Of a stretch of 26,558 bases of DNA, positions 1-6,536 are shown piece after piece. The stretch comes from a virus. The position numbers and the translations under genes were made by a program. The notes below the pieces were generated by a model, which worked only from the letters and a program-made list of their open reading frames with translations, made no database searches and was not told the DNA's origin. The stretch is from IMG/VR virus record IMGVR_UViG_3300034103_000641, positions 1-26,558 of that record; one strand, given 5' to 3'. The stretch's first letter is position 1. Each line of letters begins with the position of its first letter.

Positions 1-218
1 TCAACTTCGGTCTCAGGTAAACGCTGAATCCAACGAGCTTGTACTGTTTTTAATTTACCGCCACCGGGTGCAACCTCAGTGCGGATTAGTTTTGCGTTTT
101 CAGGCGAAAGCAAGAACTCTAAGAAAGGCAATTGCTCACGCTGTCCAACTTCGATGAAGAGTTCGCTAAGTGACATTTGCACATTAGGACACTCCGATAG
201 AATGCGAGATATAGACAT
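1..218 (-). CDS. Probable major capsid protein, N-terminal part (cut by window edge)
   Basis: The frame starts at ATG 218-216 and runs open to base 1, giving the first 72 residues of a protein that continues outside the window. The visible part starts MSISRILSECPN, then has a hydrophobic/acidic stretch (SELFIEVGQ) and a Lys/Gly-rich segment around residues 50-60 followed by WIQRLPETEV. I cannot recognise a capsid fold from so short a piece. The call comes from position: it is the last minus-strand gene after portal, Mu F-like and scaffold-like genes, where a capsid gene is expected. It appears to have its own promoter at 316-347, behind a terminator, which would suit strong expression. It could instead be another abundant head protein. 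Confidence 0.5.
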   Translation of the reverse strand, partial: MSISRILSECPNVQMSLSELFIEVGQREQLPFLEFLLSPENAKLIRTEVAPGGGKLKTVQARWIQRLPETEV

Positions 219-315
219 GATTAATGTAGTATTAAAGAGACCTTCCAATTACAAAGGCTGGAAGTTGCGCCTACTTTGCCGCGATAAGTTGCGGCTCACT
301 ACATCATAGATGCTA

Positions 316-347
316 CAAAGATAAAAAAAAAGCCTGCATTTCTGCAA
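316..347 (-). promoter_or_regulatory. Bacteroidota-type promoter candidate for the capsid gene
   Basis: On the minus strand TATCTTTG (323-316) matches the -7 consensus TAnnTTTG. A TTG (347-345) lies 21 bases upstream as a weak -33 element. The predicted start would leave a leader of roughly 90 bases before the ATG at 218. The first T of the -7 element is the last T of the terminator tract of the upstream operon. Confidence 0.5.
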
Positions 348-354
348 GCCTTTT
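323..354 (-). terminator. Rho-independent terminator after the 409-681 gene
   Basis: Reading the minus strand, GCTTGCA (349-343) and TGCAGGC (338-332) form a 7-bp stem with one G-U pair, closed by a GAAA tetraloop and followed by nine T (331-323). Flanking A and T bases can lengthen the stem. It lies about 60 bases after the stop codon at 409, so it ends the scaffold operon before the capsid gene. On the plus strand it would have only a four-T tail. Confidence 0.8.
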
Positions 355-408
355 CAAATAGTGCCTAAACTAATTGGTATGAGAGAATAAAGAACGAACC
401 GCAATATA

Positions 409-681
409 CTAAGGCAATTCGATTCTGCCAAAAAAAGGTTTGTCACTTACCGACCTTCTCCCCTCGCAGCTCCAAAGCTGCCGAGCCCACCAATTCGCCG
501 AGCCTTTCGGCGAAGGGATGCCATTACTACGAGCACAGTAAGAATTGCCTGCATCCGTGCCGGGGTTAATCCGATACCCTTCAGCGCCAAAGTGAATCTC
601 ATTGCCGTCATCGTCTATCGCTTTATACTTTTTGCCAGCGCGATCGGATGCCGTGACATTGTAACCTTCATATTCAGGCAT
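409..681 (-). CDS. Small head-region protein with Cys/Trp-rich C-terminus
   Basis: A 90-residue protein of unknown function. The N-terminal half (MPEYEGYNVTASDRAG, then a DDDGN turn and a HFGAEGYRI strand) looks like a small beta fold. The C-terminal half has the pattern YCARSNGI, then SANWWARQLWSCEG, ending near residue 90. Small phage proteins with this RS-G-I, W-R and W-C pattern occur near capsid genes in my recollection, but I do not know a named family. It starts inside the end of the 674-829 gene (8-base overlap) and is the last gene before the terminator at 323-354. A decoration or assembly role is only a guess from position. Confidence 0.7.
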   Translation of the reverse strand: MPEYEGYNVTASDRAGKKYKAIDDDGNEIHFGAEGYRINPGTDAGNSYCARSNGIPSPKGSANWWARQLWSCEGRRSVSDKPFFGRIELP

Positions 682-829
682 GGACGCTCTGTGTTAGTTT
701 GTTTTCGAGATATGTAAGCACAATCTCAAGTGCTTTGGTCAGGTCGGCAGGGCTAACCATTTCGCTGTGTTTGCCTTGCCGCCAATCTGCGTGGTGCATC
801 AATATCTTATACGCTTGCTTGATTGTCAT
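674..829 (-). CDS. 51-residue small phage protein of unknown function
   Basis: A short gene found at the junction of its neighbours. Its ATG (829-827) overlaps the TGA of the scaffold-like gene (828-826) as ATGA, and its own TGA (676-674) lies within the first codons of the 409-681 gene. The protein starts MTIKQAYKILMHHADWRQG and has a second helical part, SPADLTKALEIVLTYLENK. Phage genomes often carry small proteins with a helix, a W-R-x-G turn and a helix ending in a Leu-rich stretch, so this resembles a known type of phage micro-protein without a defined function. Tight coupling on both sides supports real translation. No catalytic motif is visible. Confidence 0.75.
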   Translation of the reverse strand: MTIKQAYKILMHHADWRQGKHSEMVSPADLTKALEIVLTYLENKLTQSVHA

Positions 830-1650
830 TTGGTAAAGAATCGAGGGTTAACACCTTTCATGCGCTTGTCGGATTGTGCCTCAATAGGCGGTATGATAGC
901 CTGCCCAGGTCTCGGCACACGCTGCCCAGCCGATGGGTTCTTCATAATGATGCCCGCTGCCGTAGCTTCGGCAAGCAGCACATCGGAGAGGTTCAAGAAT
1001 GACCCCGCTTTCTCTTTGCTCTTCAATCGCTCGCCGCTGTTCTTATCCTTTACAAAGACATTGCCATCCTCTTCCAGGTCGATTGCGTACTTCTCGCCTA
1101 TGGTAGCCTTGAAGCCTTTGATGGTAAACTCATTCACCGATGGGTCGAGCTTGATTGCTGACAGCTCCTTCTCGAATGTGTGGTTTATCTTGCTTTGCTT
1201 TTGTTCCTCTGCCATCTTTAGCTTGAACTGGTCAAACTGATTGATGGCATCTTGCCGAGCTGAGTCGATATCGGTCACTTTCTTCTCGAGCGATTTGTAT
1301 TTTTTCTCCCACTCCTTCACCAGCTCTTCGCTGCCTGACTTATCGGCTCGCTGTTGCCACTCTTCTTGCTGTTTCTCATAAGCCTCTCGAGCTCGCTCGG
1401 ATGCCATGCGTAGAACATCTTGCGCCTTCTTGTCTTTGAAATCTTCTTCAGTGAGCGTAACTCCGAATGGCTCAAATGCTCGCTTAGCAACGTGGGCAAT
1501 TGTGCCGTTAATCTTTCCGAGCTTTTCGCTTAGCTCCTTGCTGTTTACCCAGTTCTCCTGAAACTTCTCCTTTGCTTCTTCCAGGTTCTCGGCTTCGTTG
1601 AGGTTTAGGAAGTTCACTATCTCGAGTGCTTCCTCCGGTTTGATCGGCAT
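826..1650 (-). CDS. Putative capsid scaffold protein, coiled-coil
   Basis: A 274-residue, highly charged protein. Residues 1-35 are Glu-rich helix (MPIKPEEALEIVNFLNL). A long helical, coiled-coil-like region from about residue 75 to 175 carries many Glu, Lys and Gln and an LEKKVTD heptad-like stretch. The C-terminal part after about 200 is less charged and ends in a basic tail (KGVNPRFFTK). This size, helical scaffold-like core and position just before the probable capsid gene fit phage scaffolding proteins, which guide procapsid assembly and then leave. I see no Ser/His protease motif. The start at 1650 is supported because the protein reads well from residue 1. The upstream 88-codon frame overlaps it by 143 bases. 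An alternative is a tail-region coiled-coil protein, but context argues against that. Confidence 0.7.
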   Translation of the reverse strand: MPIKPEEALEIVNFLNLNEAENLEEAKEKFQENWVNSKELSEKLGKINGTIAHVAKRAFEPFGVTLTEEDFKDKKAQDVLRMASERAREAYEKQQEEWQQRADKSGSEELVKEWEKKYKSLEKKVTDIDSARQDAINQFDQFKLKMAEEQKQSKINHTFEKELSAIKLDPSVNEFTIKGFKATIGEKYAIDLEEDGNVFVKDKNSGERLKSKEKAGSFLNLSDVLLAEATAAGIIMKNPSAGQRVPRPGQAIIPPIEAQSDKRMKGVNPRFFTK

Positions 1651-1774
1651 ATATTTGAGGGGTGTTAATTGGTTGCAGTATTAATTCCTTTGCGCCCTTC
1701 TTAGTAAGTAGGTGCTCGGCCACCATATCTGATGCTTTTATGATGCGGCCATCTGAGAGTATCAAGTGTCTCAT
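1508..1774 (-). CDS. Small protein overlapping the scaffold gene
   Basis: The frame encodes 88 residues. The first about 40 look genuine: MRHLILSDGRIIKASDMVAE, then HLLTKKGAKELI, a pattern seen in small phage head-region proteins (a beta hairpin on a DGR turn plus a helix). From about residue 42 on, the sequence is the second frame of the scaffold-like gene and is rich in Gly, Arg and Lys without clear structure. The overlap is therefore 143 bases, much longer than elsewhere in this window. Either the tail is tolerated, or the N-terminal part joins the scaffold frame by frameshifting, since that frame is open back to a TAA at 1683-1681. A TACCTTTG element lies 6 bases before the ATG, so the mRNA may be nearly leaderless. 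Confidence 0.55.
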   Translation of the reverse strand: MRHLILSDGRIIKASDMVAEHLLTKKGAKELILQPINTPQIYADQTGGSTRDSELPKPQRSREPGRSKGEVSGELGKQQGAKRKARKD

Positions 1775-1779
1775 ATTAG

Positions 1780-1811
1780 CAAAGGTAAATAAATTTTAAG
1801 TTATAAATCAA
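1780..1811 (-). promoter_or_regulatory. Promoter candidate restarting the head operon
   Basis: TACCTTTG (1787-1780) fits TAnnTTTG exactly. A TTG (1811-1809) lies 21 bases upstream as the -33 element. The gene at 1774 begins just downstream, so the transcript would have almost no leader. A promoter is expected here because the bidirectional terminator at 2161-2188 should stop minus-strand transcription coming from the portal side. Confidence 0.45.
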
Positions 1812-1886
1812 TGCAATTTTATTGGCTACATTTTCAAACGATTACAAAACCGAGTAAAAATATTTGCACTTTCTTTTTGATTTTGT

Positions 1887-1917
1887 TTTGCAGTATCGAA
1901 TAATGTTTGTATGTTTG
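1887..1917 (+). promoter_or_regulatory. Bacteroidota-type promoter of the plus-strand cassette
   Basis: TTTG at 1887-1890, a 19-base spacer, and TATGTTTG at 1910-1917 give a full match to the Bacteroidota TTTG/TAnnTTTG pattern with the usual spacing. The ATG follows 28 bases after the -7 element, leaving a short A-rich leader with no Shine-Dalgarno site. It is divergent from the minus-strand promoter at 1780-1811. Confidence 0.7.
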
Positions 1918-1945
1918 CAGAGTTAAACAATTAAAAACTCACACT

Positions 1946-2131
1946 ATGAATATCGCAGCAGGGGAATCAGCAAAAAAACAACATTTAAGTAATGGCTCAC
2001 TTACCTATTGTAATCGCAAAACATCTGGTATTGGTAAAAATGATTTTCAATCTTTTAAGTGGTGGGCAGAAAATTATCCAAATTCTTGTTGCCAAAAATG
2101 TCTCAATCGTTTTAACGAAAAGCAATCATAA
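1946..2131 (+). CDS. Plus-strand small zinc-ribbon-like protein (moron candidate)
   Basis: A 61-residue protein, the only convincing plus-strand gene in the window. It has H13 and C22 in KQHLSNGSLTYCNRK, an aromatic FKWWAENY stretch at 37-44, and C48, C49 and C52 in CCQKCLNRF. The His, Cys and CxxC set could bind one zinc ion. Phage micro-proteins with an HLSNG-like start, a single C-x-R and a late CxxC are common, but their function is unknown to me. I chose ATG 1946 rather than the in-frame TTG at 1907 because the promoter element covers 1910-1917. By hand count G+C is 61 of 186 bases (33 percent), well below neighbouring genes. Own promoter, own terminator and opposite strand make this a typical moron arrangement. 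Confidence 0.75.
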   Translation: MNIAAGESAKKQHLSNGSLTYCNRKTSGIGKNDFQSFKWWAENYPNSCCQKCLNRFNEKQS

Positions 2132-2151
2132 TCCCTGAAAGTTTAGCAGGA

Positions 2152-2188
2152 TAAAAAAATAAGAGCCGCATAATAAGCGGTTTTTTTT
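2152..2188. terminator. Bidirectional terminator between convergent genes
   Basis: AAGAGCCGC (2161-2169) pairs with GCGGTTTTT (2177-2185), including two G-U pairs, around a 7-base AT loop. Eight T (2181-2188) follow on the plus strand, and seven A (2153-2159) on the other side give a T-tract for the minus strand. It ends both the plus-strand cassette and the minus-strand head gene, whose TAA (2189-2187) touches the hairpin. Confidence 0.85.
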
Positions 2189-3098
2189 AATCAATAAACC
2201 CCTCAGCTCTCGCCCGAGCTTTGACCGTGTCCGGCACCTTTCTTTCGGGCACTGGCACAAGATAGTGCCGACAGTTCCACCCCCCTACAAGTGTAAAAAT
2301 CGACTTACTATCTGTGCCGTCTATGCGTCCAGCCCATGTGCCGTCTTGTATGTCTCTGATGCCAGCACTATTCTTACCAGCGCCCCATGCCTCAATCTCC
2401 TTGCGATGGTAGATGCCGCCCTCACGATTTTCGCAGAATGGCCGCGTTGTAGATATCTCGCCGCCGAGGTATTCGAACCACTCGATGCCGAGTTCGTCAT
2501 TGACAGCGGCTGAATAGCTTCGGTCTGCAACGGCTTGTGCGGTGGTGGCTGTGGTCTTGATGTTGGCAAGCAGCCGCCCATCATTCGCCTCTGTGCCGGT
2601 GACCAATCCCTCCAGTGCAACAACGGCCTCTCTTAGTGGTGCGCGTGCTGCGATGTTCGTGGTTAGCTGCTCGAGGAAGGGCTGCGTGAATCGTGCATCC
2701 AAGCCAGCGCCGAAGAATGTGTTAATCGCATTCTGCTTAGATATTTGCAGCAATTGCTTTTGCACCTCGGTAGGCTCGAATGCGCTTTCGAATGTTCGTG
2801 CAATCTCGTTAGTCAGCTGCACCCCTTCATCGATTGAGCCGAGGAAAGAACGAACGGCCTCCTTATATTCACTGCCTGCAAGCACCTTCTTAAGTTCATC
2901 AGCAATGAGGCCGATGCGCCTGATGTTCCCTTCGGTTTGCTCGATGTTTCCGGCGGCGCTGACATCCATGTCATCGAGAATCGGGCGAATCTTGCGCCAT
3001 ATCTCAGCCTGTGTCTTAATCGCAGCCGTTGCCAGTTTATCCGGCACCGACTCGAAGAGCTTAATCTTTTGGTTTACGAGCGAATCAAATGATGCCAT
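2187..3098 (-). CDS. Mu F-like minor head protein
   Basis: A 303-residue protein. The N-terminal two thirds are helical, as in SPP1 gp7/Mu F-type minor head proteins that bind the portal and enter the procapsid. The C-terminal domain has the family signature: TTRPFCENREGG at about 217-228, a YHRKEIEAWG stretch after it, and GGWNCRHYLVPV at 272-283. The Arg, Cys and the NCRH motif are the diagnostic residues in this domain. It starts within the end of the portal gene (14-base overlap), the usual portal/minor-head pairing. The stop lies at the edge of the bidirectional terminator, so it is the last gene of this transcript. The family function is head morphogenesis. A nuclease or toxin domain is not seen. 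Confidence 0.85.
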   Translation of the reverse strand: MASFDSLVNQKIKLFESVPDKLATAAIKTQAEIWRKIRPILDDMDVSAAGNIEQTEGNIRRIGLIADELKKVLAGSEYKEAVRSFLGSIDEGVQLTNEIARTFESAFEPTEVQKQLLQISKQNAINTFFGAGLDARFTQPFLEQLTTNIAARAPLREAVVALEGLVTGTEANDGRLLANIKTTATTAQAVADRSYSAAVNDELGIEWFEYLGGEISTTRPFCENREGGIYHRKEIEAWGAGKNSAGIRDIQDGTWAGRIDGTDSKSIFTLVGGWNCRHYLVPVPERKVPDTVKARARAEGFID

Positions 3099-4992
3099 TC
3101 AATAGTTCCTGTTGCGCCTGTTGGATTGGGTCGAGCTGCACGGCAATCCTATCCGATGCCAAGCGGTTAAGTGCTGCAATCTGCTCGGCCATTGGTAGGT
3201 CGATGAAGCGTTGCGCACCCTCGGTCGGGATGTGATTGCGAATGAGCTCCATGATTAACTGAGGTGCGCTGTGGTGGATTACATCTTGATATTTTTCGAT
3301 GGTGCCATTAGCAACTCTCAGGGCAATATCTGCCGAGCTCATTAGTAGCAATTCATCAGCGTTGAGGATAAGGTCATAAACAGCGCTGGTCTCTTCATCG
3401 GTGTAGTGAATTGCCTTGATATAATTATAGACATTGCTGAAGGTAATCGATGGCGGTACGCCTGCCTTCACGCCTTCACTGATTACAGCCAAGTAATCGC
3501 TCGGCGTGCTGATGTCGAAGCTGGTCGGATAAACCAAGTTCACCCCGCCAAAGTTTTCGCCGTAACGCATCTTGCCCATCGTCACCAAGCAGAACTCGTA
3601 AAGGTTGAATAGCTGGTCTGAGATAGGCTTAATGAAAGCATAGAGCGCACGTAGCTTATTCAATGAGCCTGTGGCTGTCGATGCCTCGCCGATGGTTCCG
3701 CTTTCGTCTGAGCTTGGCAAGTGCAATATCCTGCGAGCCTTTGCCATTTGCTGCTCAATCTCTGTGCGTAGGAAGTTCAGCGTGTCCATTGGTGGGCTCA
3801 CAAACTTCAGGTACTCGCCACTGAGTGCGCTGTCTCCTTCGCTCAATGCTGTCTTAGGCTTAATCAGTAGCATCCCTGTTGGGCTGAATCGGCTCTTAAC
3901 ACCCGAGCCATTACAGCTGGAGCAAGTACGGTAGCCGCCATTGATGGGGTCAAAGATTTGGCCATCCTGACACTTGTTACCTTCGCGATCGGTAAACTCG
4001 CAAATCTCACCCAGCGCCACCATAAAAGGAAACGCGCTTGTGGCTTTGCTGATTTGCAAATAGCTTTCATCGAGAATCACTTGGTCGAGCAATGGCACCG
4101 CTGTGATGAATGGCGATTGAAAGTTAATTTCACCAGCGATAAGCTGAGGCATCCCTTGTAGCTTTTGCGCTGGCACATATCCAAGGTTGTGCGAATAGTA
4201 GAGCTCGGGTTCGCTGAATGTGTAGTCCGACTTCTTACCGATTTGGTAAACCTTCCAGATATTCATCGTGTCATAAATCTCCAACACGATGCCGGTCTTC
4301 TCCTCCTTGCTTCCGTTACGCACCTTTGAATAGTCATCGGTAATGACCATGTAATAATCGCCGTACTTTTGCCCTACGATGCTTTTGCATGAGTAGTATT
4401 CAGGCATCGGATTAATTAGCTCGTTGCTGATTATCTCTTCGCCGTCCTCGTTCTCGTAGGTATCAACATCATTCGGCTCGATTGCGATAATGCCATTCGG
4501 GTCGATTAGCTTCAGCGTTGGGAGCATCGTCTTAACGAATGCTTCCAAAGAGCCGAAGCGTTCAATCTCTTGGTTCACGTAGCGCTGGAACGTATCCTCG
4601 CCAAAGATTGGCTCGAGCTCGGGGCTGTATCGGATGCTCCAATTTTGGTCCGCGAACGCACGGCTTATCGTGGCTTTGAAATCTTCGAACACACTCAGCG
4701 TTGTTGGCTTGTAGTTCGCTCGGATGTACTCAGCCTGTGCATCGGTTTGGTTAGGTGCGCGCACGCTGAGTAGATGTGCCGGGTAAATGTCAGGCCGGGT
4801 ATGCGGCAAGATGCTGTCATACATCTTAGCGGCATAGTTATACCCCGGCCAATACTCAGGATATTGACTCACGCCTGTGCGCTGCTTGGTGATTGGATTG
4901 ATAGGTGTCTTCATTGCTGCGGCTTCCCAGCCCTTGTGCAGCATTGCAAACCTATTCACAATCTTATCAATGTCCTCTATGCTTAGTGCCAT
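3085..4992 (-). CDS. Portal protein with embedded zinc ribbon
   Basis: A 635-residue protein, long for a portal but within the range seen in phages of this group. The N-terminal part (YWPGYNYAAKMYDSILPH, then a long mixed region to about 300) and the C-terminal helical part (LRTEIEQQMAKARRIL, GEASTATGSLNKLRALYAFI) match portal architecture: wing/stem regions and a helical crown. Portals form the dodecameric channel at the capsid vertex through which DNA is packed. Residues C331, C341, C357 and C360 (CEF, NKC and CSSCNGSG) look like an inserted zinc ribbon, an unusual addition. It is followed by the Mu F-like gene with a 14-base overlap, and its ATG overlaps the stop of the 26-residue gene upstream. 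The portal call rests on position, size and partner more than on one motif. Confidence 0.8.
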   Translation of the reverse strand: MALSIEDIDKIVNRFAMLHKGWEAAAMKTPINPITKQRTGVSQYPEYWPGYNYAAKMYDSILPHTRPDIYPAHLLSVRAPNQTDAQAEYIRANYKPTTLSVFEDFKATISRAFADQNWSIRYSPELEPIFGEDTFQRYVNQEIERFGSLEAFVKTMLPTLKLIDPNGIIAIEPNDVDTYENEDGEEIISNELINPMPEYYSCKSIVGQKYGDYYMVITDDYSKVRNGSKEEKTGIVLEIYDTMNIWKVYQIGKKSDYTFSEPELYYSHNLGYVPAQKLQGMPQLIAGEINFQSPFITAVPLLDQVILDESYLQISKATSAFPFMVALGEICEFTDREGNKCQDGQIFDPINGGYRTCSSCNGSGVKSRFSPTGMLLIKPKTALSEGDSALSGEYLKFVSPPMDTLNFLRTEIEQQMAKARRILHLPSSDESGTIGEASTATGSLNKLRALYAFIKPISDQLFNLYEFCLVTMGKMRYGENFGGVNLVYPTSFDISTPSDYLAVISEGVKAGVPPSITFSNVYNYIKAIHYTDEETSAVYDLILNADELLLMSSADIALRVANGTIEKYQDVIHHSAPQLIMELIRNHIPTEGAQRFIDLPMAEQIAALNRLASDRIAVQLDPIQQAQQELLNGII

Positions 4993-5072
4993 TACGCAGT
5001 TGCTTTAGTGGTTGGTTGGTTTATGATGTGCGAGCCGCATGATTTCGAGCGGCAAAATGTAAGTGCTTTCAT
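4992..5072 (-). CDS. 26-residue Cys-containing micro-protein
   Basis: A very short gene with coupled ends on both sides. Its ATG (5072-5070) overlaps the TGA of the methyltransferase gene (5071-5069) as ATGA, and its TAA (4994-4992) overlaps the portal ATG (4992-4990) as TAATG. The peptide begins MKALTFCRSKSCGSH, with C7, C12 and H15 as possible metal or disulfide residues, and ends in a Thr/Ala-rich tail. No family is recognised. The perfect fit between two stop/start overlaps is the main evidence for translation. An alternative is that the stretch is simply an intergenic spacer of 76 bases. Confidence 0.6.
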   Translation of the reverse strand: MKALTFCRSKSCGSHIINQPTTKATA

Positions 5073-5635
5073 GGTTTCTGAATTAGCGAAAGGCCACGAC
5101 CCTCGGATGTGTTTAACGTAATCACATTGTAGTTATAATGCGCTGCGTACTCCATCAGCTTCTTAACATCAGCAATATGAATCGTGTCATGGTAGGCAAC
5201 GATGCCACCATTGGCAAGCACGCGCTCAACCTCTTTGAACTCGGGCAATATGTTATCCCAGCTGTGGTCTCCATCGACAAAGATAAAGTCAAAGTGATTT
5301 GCCGGATAGCCTTTCAGCAATGTTATGGATTCGCCAAGGATAAACTCGACATCTGTTCCGAATGACTTGAGGTTATACTTCAGATAGTTGTTGATATCGA
5401 TGCCAGTGTACTTGCCACCGTATGGCAGGGCTTCAATCATCTTGACGGCTGTCTCCCCTTCGAACACGCCAATCTCGAGCACGTTCGCTGAATTGTTCAT
5501 CTTGATAAGTGAGCCAATGAACTGACATACATCGGGCTCGCTGTTCCATCCGTGGCGCGCCACTTCGTTGAATGTGGCAGTTGTTACAATCTTCTTTGGT
5601 CTGCCTCTCTTTGGCTTATCGCTTAGGGTCTGCAT
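5069..5635 (-). CDS. Class I SAM-dependent methyltransferase
   Basis: A 188-residue protein when started at ATG 5635. Upstream in-frame codons read through the end of the neighbour in another frame and are not used. Residues 5-16 are basic (KPKRGRPKK, AT-hook-like). The Rossmann signature follows: VLEIGVFEGET at 52-62 (SAM-binding motif I), D80 at the end of the second strand (GIDI), FIFVDGDHSW at 117-126, and GGIVAYHD at 143-150. The DGDHSW motif is typical of the Methyltransf_24 group, which includes sugar and small-molecule methylases. It overlaps the glycosyltransferase by 20 bases, so the pair is probably cotranslated. A role in modifying a glycan made by that partner is likely but unproven. 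The substrate cannot be read from the sequence. Confidence 0.85.
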   Translation of the reverse strand: MQTLSDKPKRGRPKKIVTTATFNEVARHGWNSEPDVCQFIGSLIKMNNSANVLEIGVFEGETAVKMIEALPYGGKYTGIDINNYLKYNLKSFGTDVEFILGESITLLKGYPANHFDFIFVDGDHSWDNILPEFKEVERVLANGGIVAYHDTIHIADVKKLMEYAAHYNYNVITLNTSEGRGLSLIQKP

Positions 5636-6536
5636 GCTTATGGTCTGTAATTCGGTGAATGAAGTATTTGTGCTGGATGCCGTCCTGTTGCATCCATGCT
5701 TTGAGCTTTCGGTCGAGCCATTCGATGTAAAAGGTCGGTGTGAATCCTTTGCCACCATAGTAGCTCATCAGGTAGAATCGTTCCTCGATTTGCGCATAGC
5801 TGAATTCTCGATTCATCTGAAAGCAGATAGCATCAATTTCATACGGCTTGAAATTATTCTTGCCGAATGACACATTGAAGTAAAGCTCATCGGGTTGCCC
5901 GCCGCCCCACTTCATCCGGAGCTTGTTAATCGGCATCGGATTGTTGAGGTAAAGGTCGGCAGCTGTGCGGTAAATCGCTTCAGCCTCTGGACACTTCTCA
6001 ATGAACTGGATGCTGCTGTTTATCGCATAAATCTTGTCGGCTTTCGTCAATCCAAAGTGCTGCCATAATTGGTCAGCCCATGCCCATTGCATCTCCTTGA
6101 AATCGCGGCCTTGGTCGATGGTATGCTCACCAACTACGCGGGTTGCATACTTAGCATCGTTCGCAATTAGCTGGTCGATGAGTGGCTGCAAGTCCTTCAG
6201 ACACACAGCATCGACATCGAGGTATAGGTTGTAATCGAACGGCAAGTAATCGTAAAGCAAAACCTTCGCCTTGCCGGGGTCAAGTTTCTTATTCGTGTAG
6301 ATGTGCTGCTCGGGCAGGTCAACATACACATCGATTTGGTTTGTCAAGTCATGGCAATGGTACAGTGCCCTGCCCTTAGAATCGCTGATTAGCGCAATCT
6401 GCAAATCCTTGTTGAATCGCTTAATCGAATACGCTAAGTTGTAAGCAGCCCAATAGTATTGAGGCTTACCAAAAGCAACAAGCACCACCCCGCTCGAGGT
6501 AGGCTTGCCGCTTTGATTTGTGGTTTGAATATCCAT
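5616..6536 (-). CDS. Glycosyltransferase with DxD motif
   Basis: A 306-residue protein with a nucleotide-sugar transferase fold. A hydrophobic strand GVVLVAFG (16-23) is followed by KRFNKDLQIALISD, and the metal-binding DVD at 107-109 in YLDVDAVCL. This layout is seen in GT-A enzymes related to GT8-type transferases. Further conserved-looking features are GRDFKEMQWAWADQLW near 143-158 and a GGGQPDELYFN loop near 212-222. The gene lies in the structural operon between tail genes and the portal, and overlaps a methyltransferase by 20 bases. Possible roles are glycosylating virion proteins, or altering host surface sugars. No signal peptide or membrane segment is visible, so a cytoplasmic enzyme is likely. 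Confidence 0.8.
   Translation of the reverse strand: MDIQTTNQSGKPTSSGVVLVAFGKPQYYWAAYNLAYSIKRFNKDLQIALISDSKGRALYHCHDLTNQIDVYVDLPEQHIYTNKKLDPGKAKVLLYDYLPFDYNLYLDVDAVCLKDLQPLIDQLIANDAKYATRVVGEHTIDQGRDFKEMQWAWADQLWQHFGLTKADKIYAINSSIQFIEKCPEAEAIYRTAADLYLNNPMPINKLRMKWGGGQPDELYFNVSFGKNNFKPYEIDAICFQMNREFSYAQIEERFYLMSYYGGKGFTPTFYIEWLDRKLKAWMQQDGIQHKYFIHRITDHKHADPKR

Noticed and set aside
2542-3105. Plus-strand 187-codon frame antisense to the Mu F-like gene
   Set aside because: Shadow of a gene with a clear family signature; no promoter or terminator supports it.
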